From: Rhodothermales bacterium
GTDB lineage: Bacteria > Bacteroidota > Rhodothermia > Rhodothermales > JANQRZ01
Reading direction: 5' to 3'
Assembly (NCBI GenBank): GCA_039944855.1
Contig: JBDUXZ010000024.1
Span: 202,796-266,795 of the forward strand
DNA: 64,000 bases
Within the stretch, counting starts at the first letter, position 1; every line of letters begins with the position of its first letter. This document shows positions 1 to 7,006 of the stretch, piece after piece. The position numbers and the translations under genes were made by a program. Below the pieces are notes generated by a model that worked only from the letters and a program-made list of their open reading frames with translations, had not been told where the DNA came from and did no database searches.

Positions 1-784
1 GCGGGTCCGTGAAGAGCGTCGAGTCGACCGTCGCGGGGGCCACGAGGTTGTCGGTGAGGATGGCGATGGGACCGCCGATGGCCTGCTTCCGCGCCGAGAG
101 CAGCACGCGGCCCTCGGGGCTCTGCAGCGTCTGGTACGCCGTCCACTCGAACGAGCGCGGCGTCGGGTTTCCTTCGAGCACGAACGCCCACTTCGTCAGC
201 CGCCCCGTCTCGCGGTCGATGAAGAGCCAGTACTGGTCGCCCGGTGTCAGGCCGACGCCGTCGAACGAGAGCCGGATCACGTCGGTCGCGGCGTCGGAGG
301 AGTCGGGGACGAAGGTGCGGGTGACGCCGTCGTCGAAAAGCTTGAGCGGGGCGAGGAGCCAGTACGTGTCGTTGATGGTGCGGCTGCGGGCGGTCTCCAT
401 CGCCTCGGTCCCAGCTTCACCGTCGAGCGGCGTGCCGTTGACGAAGGCGCGCCCGCTGTCCGGCCATGCCGTGAAGAGCGCGACGTAGGTCGAGTCCGCG
501 CCGCCGGGCCACTCGACGCGGTAGCGGTTCTGCTGCTTGTCCCAGTAGTGCCGCGCCGCCGTCTGCTGCTGCCCGCCGCGCTCGACGCCGAAGTCGAAGC
601 GGAGCGCGGGGAGCGCGTTCCACGCATCGAACCCGCCCGATGCGGCGATGGCCTGCAGCGCGACCGAATCGGCGCGCGTCTGGATCGGGACCGGGGCGGA
701 CTCGACGGGCGGTGCGGCGGGGGCGGGCGCGTCGGCGCACCCGAAGAGGGCAAGGGCGAAGCAGAAGCAGAGAAGGCGGAGCAT
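1..784 (-). CDS. Lipoprotein with LolA/LppX-like fold, partial
   Basis: The ATG is at 784 and the gene runs off the left window edge, leaving about 261 codons. The N-terminus is a lipoprotein signal peptide: a hydrophobic stretch followed by a LFGC lipobox, with Cys at about residue 16. The mature part repeats short beta-strand-like segments containing aromatic residues (RHYWDKQQNRYRVEW, DQYWLFIDRETGRLTKW). This is the pattern of LolA/LppX-like outer-membrane lipoproteins, but I cannot name a family. It lies 23 bp downstream of the proline-rich membrane protein on the same strand and is probably co-transcribed from the promoter near 1853. Substrate unknown. Confidence 0.7.
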   Translation of the reverse strand, partial: MLRLLCFCFALALFGCADAPAPAAPPVESAPVPIQTRADSVALQAIAASGGFDAWNALPALRFDFGVERGGQQQTAARHYWDKQQNRYRVEWPGGADSTYVALFTAWPDSGRAFVNGTPLDGEAGTEAMETARSRTINDTYWLLAPLKLFDDGVTRTFVPDSSDAATDVIRLSFDGVGLTPGDQYWLFIDRETGRLTKWAFVLEGNPTPRSFEWTAYQTLQSPEGRVLLSARKQAIGGPIAILTDNLVAPATVDSTLFTDP

Positions 785-807
785 GGGCGAGGGGGAGGAG
801 GGAAGAG

Positions 808-1803
808 TCAGCGGTCCATCGAGAGGCCGTCGGTGAGCGCGTCCGGCGGCAGGTCGGTGACCGCGACGTAAATGTCGTCGCGGTCACGCCAGAGGATGAC
901 GTCGCCGAGGTCGGTGCCGCGGATGACGGGGCCGCCTTCGGCGAGGTCGTAGTAGTCGTCGCCGGTGAGGCGGAGACGGTCGGGGACCTGGTCGAGCAGG
1001 GCGTAGCTGTAGGCGAAGACGGCGACGTTCCGGTCTTCTTCATCGGCGTAGAGAAACACGGGGACCTCGACGGCCGCCGCCGCCTGCGCGATCGCGACGC
1101 CGGTGAGCGAGACCGCGTCGAAGGTGGGCACGCCGACGCGCCAGCCGAATTCCTCGCGGACGAACTGCCGCGCCTCGGCGGGCACGTCCGTCCGCAGGAG
1201 CAGCCGGAGGTTGCCCGCGGCCTCGACCGAGCGGGCGAGCGCGTCGGGTTCGTCGGAGCCCTCGTCGGTCGTCGAGAGGACGTAGCCGATCATGCCGGCG
1301 GCGGCGATGAGGAGGATGGCGAGGATAGCCCGCTGCAACGGCGGGCGCTTCGGTACGGGCACCGGCTCGGGTAGGGGAGCCGGCGGGGGCTCCACAGCGC
1401 GCGGGGTGTCGCGGGACGGCGCCGCAGCGGGCTCCCACGCGGAGTCGGGCGAGGGATCGGACGCGGGCGATGGGATAGCCTCCGGCTGCGGAGGGCTCAT
1501 CTCCAACGAGGATGGCGGGGTAATCTCGGGCTGATTGGGCGGGGGAATCTCCGGCGCGGACGGAGGCGCAATCTCCGGCGCGGACGGAGGCGCGATCTCT
1601 GGTTGATCGGGCGGCGTGATCTCCGGCTGCTCGGGTGGCGTGATCTCGGGCGAGGGCGGGGCCGTCGGGTCCGGCATATCTGGAAGGTCCGGGACGCCCG
1701 GCTCGATCTCCGGCGTTACATCCAGGCGGGGCGAGGGGTCGGGCGCGTCGTCGGCGTCGGGGCGGCTCGGGACGTCGGACAGGGCGAGGGCGAACGGGAT
1801 CAT
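808..1803 (-). CDS. Proline-rich repeat, single-TM membrane protein
   Basis: 331 aa from an ATG at 1803. About 160 N-terminal residues are rich in Pro, Glu and Ser and contain an 8-residue tandem repeat of the type PEIAPPSA/PEITPPDQ. One transmembrane helix follows at about 185-205 (RAILAILLIAAAGMIGYVL), then a C-terminal domain of about 120 residues. The order is a long low-complexity N-terminal arm, a membrane anchor and an extracytoplasmic domain, as in some anti-sigma-like or envelope-tethered proteins. No zinc-finger or catalytic motif is visible. It heads a minus-strand pair with the lipoprotein at 1-784. Function unknown. Confidence 0.7.
   Translation of the reverse strand: MIPFALALSDVPSRPDADDAPDPSPRLDVTPEIEPGVPDLPDMPDPTAPPSPEITPPEQPEITPPDQPEIAPPSAPEIAPPSAPEIPPPNQPEITPPSSLEMSPPQPEAIPSPASDPSPDSAWEPAAAPSRDTPRAVEPPPAPLPEPVPVPKRPPLQRAILAILLIAAAGMIGYVLSTTDEGSDEPDALARSVEAAGNLRLLLRTDVPAEARQFVREEFGWRVGVPTFDAVSLTGVAIAQAAAAVEVPVFLYADEEDRNVAVFAYSYALLDQVPDRLRLTGDDYYDLAEGGPVIRGTDLGDVILWRDRDDIYVAVTDLPPDALTDGLSMDR
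1499..1666. repeat. 24-bp in-frame tandem repeat, about 7 units
   Basis: On the plus strand an atct start recurs at 1499, 1523, 1547, 1571, 1595, 1619 and 1643, an exact 24-bp period. The units starting at 1547 and 1571 are nearly identical in DNA and the outer ones have diverged. On the coding (minus) strand each unit encodes eight residues of the PEIxPPxx type. Because the unit is a multiple of three, copy-number change would keep the reading frame. Confidence 0.85.
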
Positions 1804-1852
1804 AGCGGTCGGGCCAGCAGGGGGAGGGACGTCCGGAGGCGCGTGGCGCGGC

Positions 1853-1860
1853 GCAAGATA
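1853..1860 (-). promoter_or_regulatory. TAnnTTTG-like -7 element for 808-1803
   Basis: Read on the minus strand the sequence is TATCTTGC, 50 bp upstream of the ATG at 1803. It resembles the Bacteroidota -7 consensus TAnnTTTG. No clear TTG -33 element sits 19 bp upstream. Confidence 0.4.
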
Positions 1861-1866
1861 CCAGGC

Positions 1867-2664
1867 CTACTCGCGATCACCGAATACGACGTTGATGGCG
1901 CCGCCGTTCGGGATGCTCAGCAATTGCGCCGCATTCCCGCCACGGACGCCCACCTCCAGGAAGCCCGACGAGCCGACGAGCACGACGGGCTCGCCCGCCT
2001 CGACGTCGGCGTACGTCCGGTGGATGCCGGTGAGGATCGTCGAGCCGACGTAGCACTTCACGCTGCGGTCGGCTCGGTGCTCGGCGAGGAGAGCGGCGGG
2101 GATGTTCGTGATCGCGTTTCCGAAGCGGTCGACGTGGACGATCCAGCCACGGATGCCCTGCTCGTCGGCGAGGGGTTGGACCCAGTGGAGCCGTTTGATC
2201 TCGTCGGTCGGCGAGCCGATCTCGGCGAGGGCACGGCCGGCGGCGAGGTGGGCGGCGGCGGGGGCGAAGATGTCGCGGCCGTGGAAAGTCGCGCTCGGCG
2301 TCGGGGTGCGCCAGAACGCGGGGCGGTCGAGCACGACGATGGCGTCGGGCTGCACGCCGTCGAGGAGGAGCGAGAAGAGCCCGTTATCCGGCCCCACGAA
2401 GAACTGCTCGCCGATGCGGAGCGCGAGCGCGCGGCGCTCGGTCCCCACGCCGGGGTCGACGACGGCGAGATGGACCGTGCCGGCGGGGAAGAGCGGCGCG
2501 GCCTCGCGGAGCACGAACGCCGCGCCCATCACGTCCTGCGGGCCGACCCCGTGGGAGAGGTCGACGAGGCGGAGCCCGGCGTCGATGGAGAGGGCGACGC
2601 CCTTCATCGCGGCGACGTAGGCGTCGTTCAGGCCGAAGTCAGTCGTGAGGGTGAGGAGGCGCAC
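1867..2664 (-). CDS. SAM hydroxide adenosyltransferase (DUF62 / SAM chlorinase-fluorinase superfamily)
   Basis: 265 aa from a GTG at 2664. The N-terminus RLLTLTTDFGLNDAY and the motifs LSHGV, VDPGVGTERR, VGPDNG, TFHGRD and RFGNAITNI are hallmarks of the DUF62 family, whose non-halogenating members hydrolyse S-adenosylmethionine to adenosine and methionine. The Asp and Arg of VDPGVGTERR and the His of TFHGRD fit the Asp-Arg-His triad of the hydroxide transferases. The GTG is preferred over the upstream ATG at 2742 because the latter adds a proline-rich tail absent from the family, and a -7-like element (2692-2699) lies between them. Divergent from the GbsR-like gene. Confidence 0.85.
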   Translation of the reverse strand: MRLLTLTTDFGLNDAYVAAMKGVALSIDAGLRLVDLSHGVGPQDVMGAAFVLREAAPLFPAGTVHLAVVDPGVGTERRALALRIGEQFFVGPDNGLFSLLLDGVQPDAIVVLDRPAFWRTPTPSATFHGRDIFAPAAAHLAAGRALAEIGSPTDEIKRLHWVQPLADEQGIRGWIVHVDRFGNAITNIPAALLAEHRADRSVKCYVGSTILTGIHRTYADVEAGEPVVLVGSSGFLEVGVRGGNAAQLLSIPNGGAINVVFGDRE

Positions 2665-2691
2665 GGCGGGAGCGGATGGGGGAGGACGCGC

Positions 2692-2699
2692 GGAATATA
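2692..2699 (-). promoter_or_regulatory. TAnnTTTG-like -7 element for SAM hydrolase gene
   Basis: The minus-strand sequence TATATTCC lies 28 bp upstream of the GTG start at 2664. It supports the shorter start, since the alternative ATG at 2742 is upstream of this element. Confidence 0.4.
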
Positions 2700-2759
2700 G
2701 GGGCGACGGCGGTGGCCGGACCGTGCAGATTGGGGACGGCACGCCGCGCCGAATCGTCC

Positions 2760-2767
2760 TATCTTCC
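2760..2767 (+). promoter_or_regulatory. TAnnTTTG-like -7 element for GbsR-like gene
   Basis: TATCTTCC lies 33 bp before the ATG at 2801. The divergent -7 elements at 2692-2699 and 2760-2767 share a regulatory region of about 70 bp, where a MarR/GbsR-type repressor could act on both genes (inference). Confidence 0.4.
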
Positions 2768-2800
2768 AGCGTTCGTGTCCCCCACGCCCTAGCCTCCCCG

Positions 2801-3415
2801 ATGCCCGCCGATTCCCGCGACTCCTCCGCTTCCGACGGGGCCGATGCCCTGAGCGAGCGTCACCACCAAGCCCTCCAGCAGTTCATCCTGCTCTGGGGCG
2901 AGATGGCGACGTACTGGGGCATCAACCGGACGATGGCGCAGATCCACGCCCTCCTCTACGCCGTGGAGCGCCCGCTCGACACCGACGAGATCATGGAGCG
3001 GCTCCAGATCAGCCGGGGCAACGCGAACATGAACCTCCGCTCGCTCGTCGACTGGAACCTCGTCCGCAAGACGCACCAGCTCGGCAGCCGGAAGGATTTC
3101 TACGTTGCGGAAAAGGACATCTGGAAGATCACGACGACGATCATCCAGGAGCGCCAGCGCCGCGAGATCGCGCCCGTCGAGGAGGCTCTCACGTCGTGCA
3201 TCGCCGAGATGCAGGGCGGCGGCGCGCTCTCCGACGAGGAGGCGCGCTTCCTCGAGCGGATGGAGAACATGCAGGAGTTCATGCGGGTCTTCGACGAGTT
3301 CACCGAGGCGCTCCTCCCGTTCCTCCACGAGCGCAACGCGCGGAAGGTGCAGAAGCTCACCGGCTTCGCCGCCCGCCTCGGCCAGAAGAAACCGGCGAAC
3401 GGCGACCATGGCTGA
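2801..3415 (+). CDS. GbsR/MarR-like winged-helix transcriptional regulator
   Basis: 204 aa. After a short Ser/Asp-rich lead the protein reads QQFILLWGEMATYWGINRTMAQIHALLYAVERPLDTDEIMERLQISRGNANMNLRSLVDWNLV. This is the winged helix-turn-helix core of the GbsR family, with recognition helix near SRGNANMNLRSL at about residues 65-80. The C-terminal half is helical, suited to dimerisation. The ATG at 2801 follows a -7-like element. Its stop overlaps the start of yraN by 8 bp, so the two are translationally coupled. GbsR of Bacillus senses choline for glycine-betaine synthesis; no such genes are adjacent, so the ligand is unknown. Confidence 0.85.
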   Translation: MPADSRDSSASDGADALSERHHQALQQFILLWGEMATYWGINRTMAQIHALLYAVERPLDTDEIMERLQISRGNANMNLRSLVDWNLVRKTHQLGSRKDFYVAEKDIWKITTTIIQERQRREIAPVEEALTSCIAEMQGGGALSDEEARFLERMENMQEFMRVFDEFTEALLPFLHERNARKVQKLTGFAARLGQKKPANGDHG

Positions 3416-3800
3416 GGTGACGACGAAGGACACGGGCGACCACGGTGAGAACCTCGCGGCGGATTATCTCGAAGCGAAGGGCTACCGCATCCTCGAACGC
3501 AACTACCGCTTCAACCGCGAGGAGGTGGACCTCGTCTGCTTCCAGCCCTACGACGACTACACGCAGGGCGGCGAGCTCGTCTTCGTCGAGGTGAAGGCGC
3601 GGCGTGGGCTCGGCTACGGACGGCCCGAGGCGGCGGTGACGCGCGACAAGCAGGAGGCCATCATGCGCGTCGCCGAAGCCTACCTCCACGAGACCCGGCT
3701 CGAAGGCGCCCTCGCCCGCTTCGACGTGATCGCCGTCCTTCTCGGCGGGCGGGAGCCCGAGATCGAGCACTTCGAGAACGCCTTCGGGATGTTCGGATGA
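3408..3800 (+). CDS. yraN: YraN family (UPF0102) endonuclease-like protein
   Basis: 130 aa. It carries the family signature GENLAADYLEAKGYRILERNYRF, followed by EVDLVC and LVFVEVKAR, the E-x-D...E-x-K pattern of the restriction-endonuclease-like fold. Length is typical for UPF0102 (about 120-130 aa). The ATG at 3408 overlaps the regulator stop, and its own TGA overlaps the next ATG in an ATGA junction. The three genes are therefore an operon. The biochemical role of YraN is poorly defined; the fold suggests nucleic-acid processing. Confidence 0.9.
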   Translation: MAEVTTKDTGDHGENLAADYLEAKGYRILERNYRFNREEVDLVCFQPYDDYTQGGELVFVEVKARRGLGYGRPEAAVTRDKQEAIMRVAEAYLHETRLEGALARFDVIAVLLGGREPEIEHFENAFGMFG

Positions 3801-4777
3801 GCGCGCCACGTGCCGCGTCCGTCGATCCGCCCGAGCCGGGGCGACCCGCGCTCCTCGTCCACGGCGGCGCATGGGACATTCCCCAGGACGAGACGGCGGC
3901 GCACGTCGAGGGGCTGACGCAGGCGCTCGCCCGCGGACGCTCGCTTCTCGAAGCCGGGGCATCAGCGCTGGAAACGGTCGTCGAAACCGTCGCGGTGCTG
4001 GAGGCGCATCCGGCGTTCGACGCGGGCCACGGCGCCGTCCTCGACCGCTCCGGCCGGGCGCAGCTCGACGCCGGGCTGATGTGCGGCGCAACGCATCGCT
4101 GGGGCGCGGTGGCGAACGTCCGCCGGATCGCGCACCCCGTCCGCGTCGCCCACCGGCTGCTCGACGGCGATGGGCAGGAACGCTTGCTCGTCGGCCCCGG
4201 CGCCGAAGCCTTCGCCGAAGAAGCCGGCTTCAATCTCGTCGACAACGACGCGCTCGTCGTCGAACGCGAGCGTGAGCGGTTCGCCCGGCTGAAGGACGAG
4301 GCCGCGTTCCACACGAGCCGCGCGTTTTCGGGCGAGGGGAGTGCGCCGCGCGGCACCGTCGGCTGCGTCGCGCTCGACAGCGCCGGCCGCCTCGCCGCCG
4401 CCACCTCGACCGGCGGTGCCCCGTTCACCCGGCCGGGCCGCGTCGGCGACTCGCCCCTCGTGGGCTCGGGCTATTTCGCTGACACCGACGCCGCGGCGAG
4501 CGCGACGGGCTGGGGCGAGGCGATCGCCGCCGTGCTCCTCTGCGGACGGGCCGTGGATGCCGTCGCCGCCGGCGCGACGCCCGACGCGGCGGCATCGGCC
4601 GGGCTGGACCGGATGCGGCGCGACGTGCAGGGTCCGGGCGAGCGCGGCGTGGCCGGCCCTGCCACCGGCGGCCTCATCGTGCTCGACCGCCACGGCCGCG
4701 GCGGCTGGGCGTTCACGACCCCGCGCATGGCCCGCGGCGGCTGGCGCCACGGCTCCGACCCGTGGACGCTGCTGTGA
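3797..4777 (+). CDS. Isoaspartyl peptidase / type III L-asparaginase (Ntn hydrolase)
   Basis: 326 aa. It opens with LLVHGGAWDIP, the conserved start of plant-type asparaginases. The autocleavage and nucleophile site is GTVGCVALDSAGRLAAATSTGG at about residues 187-208, with the Thr of GTVG as the N-terminal nucleophile of the beta subunit after self-cleavage. GSGYFAD follows. The enzyme would hydrolyse isoaspartyl dipeptides or L-asparagine. ATGA overlap with yraN indicates coupling. It converges tail-to-tail with the SpoIID gene, with a 1-bp gap. Confidence 0.88.
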   Translation: MSAPRAASVDPPEPGRPALLVHGGAWDIPQDETAAHVEGLTQALARGRSLLEAGASALETVVETVAVLEAHPAFDAGHGAVLDRSGRAQLDAGLMCGATHRWGAVANVRRIAHPVRVAHRLLDGDGQERLLVGPGAEAFAEEAGFNLVDNDALVVERERERFARLKDEAAFHTSRAFSGEGSAPRGTVGCVALDSAGRLAAATSTGGAPFTRPGRVGDSPLVGSGYFADTDAAASATGWGEAIAAVLLCGRAVDAVAAGATPDAAASAGLDRMRRDVQGPGERGVAGPATGGLIVLDRHGRGGWAFTTPRMARGGWRHGSDPWTLL

Positions 4778-4778
4778 C

Positions 4779-6068
4779 TCACCAGCCCGTGCGGATCGTC
4801 GGGGCGGAGGCTGGGCGCTCAGAGGCGGTGGGGAGGACGGGGATCGGTTCGACCGGAACAGAGCGGGTGCGGGTGGCGGGGCGGACCGCGTCGGCGTAGG
4901 CCGGGGCATCGGTCGTGACGGCGGCGAAGGGGGCGAGGCGGGCCCCGCCGAAGTAGAACGCGAGGATGTCGCGGTAGCTGTAGCCCTGTCTCGCCTGTTC
5001 GCGCGCGCCGTACTGGCTCATCCCGACGCCGTGGCCGAAGCCGCGCCCCTCGAACACGTAGCGGTCGCCGCGCCGCTCGACCGAGACGAACGTGCTGCGC
5101 ATCAGCCGGGACCCGAGCGCGTTGTTGATGGCGAGCCGGACCGCGTTCGCCTGCACCGTACGCGGGCGGCTCCCGAGGAGGCGGAACGTGCGGACGCGCC
5201 CCTCGCGGCTCCGGTCGCCGACCTCGAGCCCGGTCACGGCCGTGCCGAAGTGGCTGGAGAGGGCGCGCAGCAGGCGCCCGCGCTCGACCTCCGTCCGCCA
5301 CCGGTGGTCCGGCGCGGCGCGGTCGAACGGGTCGTCGCGGCCCCGGAGGTAGGGGAGCGGCGGGCCGTCCCAGATCGACTCGTTGTCGGCGGTGTGGCCG
5401 CCGGAGGACGAGGAGTAGACGGCCTCGACGAGTCCGCCCGCGTACGTCAGGACTTCGCCGCGCGTGGCCTCGGCGGCGCGGCGGGCAGCGGGCGTCTCGC
5501 TCCCGATGCCCCGGTAGACCTGCGAGCCGACGTGGTCGACGAGGTCGTAGCCGCCGTACTTGCCGCGCGCTTTGAGCGCGTACGTTCGTGCGAGCACGGC
5601 CTGCGCCTTCACGCCCTCGATCTCCTCGAACGGATACTCCGACGACACCACGCTCGCCACGTAATCGGCGAGTTCGACGGTGTTGACGAGGCGGAGCGGG
5701 GCGCGCCCGCCCCGGCCGTCGGCGGAGACGGCGAGGCTGCCGTGATACGTCCGGTCCACGGAGCCCGCGCGGAGGCGGAGGTGCGTGCCGCGGAGCGGGA
5801 CGAAGTCCACGGTTGGGACCGTCTCGATGACGGAGAGGAAACGGACCGTCACCGCGCCGCGCGCCGACTCGATCGTCGCCGCATTCCCGGGCGTGAGCGT
5901 GCCGAGGAGGGCGTCGCCGACGCGGACCTGCAGCGGGCCGCCCTCGGCGCTCACCGTCACCGTCGTCGGCGCCTGCCGTTCGAGGAGGCGGACGCGCACC
6001 GTCGTCCCCTGCGCCGAAGCGTCGAGGCCGAACGCGAAGAGGAGGAAGAGGGTAGCGAATGCGCGCAT
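4779..6068 (-). CDS. SpoIID/LytB domain exported protein
   Basis: 429 aa from the ATG at 6068, which begins a clean signal peptide (MRAFATLFLLFAFGLDASAQ). A beta-rich N-terminal region is followed by the SpoIID core: LRLVNTVELADYVASVVSSEYPFEEIEGVKAQAVLARTYAL (given in parts: LADYVASVV, SSEYPF, KAQAVLARTYAL). Then come SSSSGGHTADNESIW and the C-terminal GRGFGHGVGMSQYGAREQARQGYSYRDILAFYF pattern (GFGHGVGMSQYGA). SpoIID enzymes are lytic transglycosylases acting on denuded peptidoglycan; in non-sporulators the role is cell-wall remodelling. Extending to the upstream start at 6224 would overlap the response-regulator gene, so the shorter start is used. A sequence TATCCTTCG about 37 bp upstream may be its promoter. 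Confidence 0.88.
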   Translation of the reverse strand: MRAFATLFLLFAFGLDASAQGTTVRVRLLERQAPTTVTVSAEGGPLQVRVGDALLGTLTPGNAATIESARGAVTVRFLSVIETVPTVDFVPLRGTHLRLRAGSVDRTYHGSLAVSADGRGGRAPLRLVNTVELADYVASVVSSEYPFEEIEGVKAQAVLARTYALKARGKYGGYDLVDHVGSQVYRGIGSETPAARRAAEATRGEVLTYAGGLVEAVYSSSSGGHTADNESIWDGPPLPYLRGRDDPFDRAAPDHRWRTEVERGRLLRALSSHFGTAVTGLEVGDRSREGRVRTFRLLGSRPRTVQANAVRLAINNALGSRLMRSTFVSVERRGDRYVFEGRGFGHGVGMSQYGAREQARQGYSYRDILAFYFGGARLAPFAAVTTDAPAYADAVRPATRTRSVPVEPIPVLPTASERPASAPTIRTGW

Positions 6069-6124
6069 AGACGCTGGGAAACAGGGAATGGACGGCGAAA
6101 GCGAAGGATACTGCGAATCGACGA

Positions 6125-6967
6125 TCAGAGACTCAGCCGGTCGCGGAGTTCTTTCGAGCGGCTGCGGCTGGCGATGACCTCGTGTCCGCCGGTGAGCACG
6201 AGCTTGTAGCGCCCGCTGAACCACTGGATCATCTCGCGGATGTGGTCGAGTTGTACTATCGACGATCGGTGGACGCGCATAAAGCGCTCGGGGTCGAGCC
6301 GGCGTTCGAGGGCGTCGAGCGTGTGGGAGACGATGTGGCGGCCGACCTGCGGCGTGCGGCCGGGCGTCGTGCCGGGCGGCCCGCTCGGGGCGTCGTTGAG
6401 GACGTAGAGCCGCGTGATGCCCTCCTCCACTTCGGCCGCGAGGAGTTGGTCGACGGAGACGATCGTGAGGCGGTCCGCGCCGGGGATCGAGAGCTGCTTG
6501 AGGTAATCGGCGGGCTCCGGGGCGGGTTTCTGCACGGCCTGCCGGTCGAGGTATTCGAGGAGCTCGCCGAGGCGGTCGTCGCCGTCGCGCCGAGCCCCAT
6601 CGGTCAGCTTCTCGGCGCGCTCCACGGCGGCGGCGAGGCGGTCCTCGCGGATCGGCTTGAGGAGGTAGTCGACGGCGCTCGCCTCGAAGGCGCGGAGGGC
6701 GTAGGCGTCGTGCGCCGTCGTGAAAACGACGACGGGGCGGCGCTCCGGCGGCAGCCGGTCGAGCACGTCGAACCCGTCGAGCCCCGGCATCTGGATGTCG
6801 AGCAGGAGGAGGTCCACGTCCTCGTCCCCGAGGAGGTCGAGCGCCTCGACCCCGTCCGCCGCCTCGCCGACGATGCGGACGCGCCCGGCGTCGACGAATG
6901 GCTGGAGGAGGCGAGCGAGCCGGCTGCGAGCCGGCGCTTCGTCGTCGACGAGGAGGGTGCGCAGCAT
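6125..6967 (-). CDS. LytTR-type response regulator
   Basis: 280 aa. The receiver domain occupies about 1-120, with acidic residues in LLVDDEAPAR, the phospho-acceptor Asp in LLLLDIQMPGLDG and the Lys in YLLKPI. A linker follows, then a C-terminal LytTR DNA-binding domain with the typical DRLTIVSVDQLLAAEVEEGITRLY, FMRVHRSSIVQLDHIREM and YKLVLTGG segments. It lies 39 bp downstream of the LytS-like kinase on the same strand, so the two form a pair. LytTR domains bind direct repeats about 21 bp apart; none was identified nearby. Confidence 0.92.
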   Translation of the reverse strand: MLRTLLVDDEAPARSRLARLLQPFVDAGRVRIVGEAADGVEALDLLGDEDVDLLLLDIQMPGLDGFDVLDRLPPERRPVVVFTTAHDAYALRAFEASAVDYLLKPIREDRLAAAVERAEKLTDGARRDGDDRLGELLEYLDRQAVQKPAPEPADYLKQLSIPGADRLTIVSVDQLLAAEVEEGITRLYVLNDAPSGPPGTTPGRTPQVGRHIVSHTLDALERRLDPERFMRVHRSSIVQLDHIREMIQWFSGRYKLVLTGGHEVIASRSRSKELRDRLSL

Positions 6968-7006
6968 CAGGTGGGGCGGTGAGTCACGAGGAGCAGGAAG
7001 CGAAGT

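Noticed and set aside
6140..6180. GAGCGGCTGCGGCTGGCGATGACC as another copy of the GIY-YIG flanking repeat
   Set aside because: Only loosely similar to GCTGCGCTCAGGATGACAC, and it lies inside the LytTR coding region where the codons explain it.
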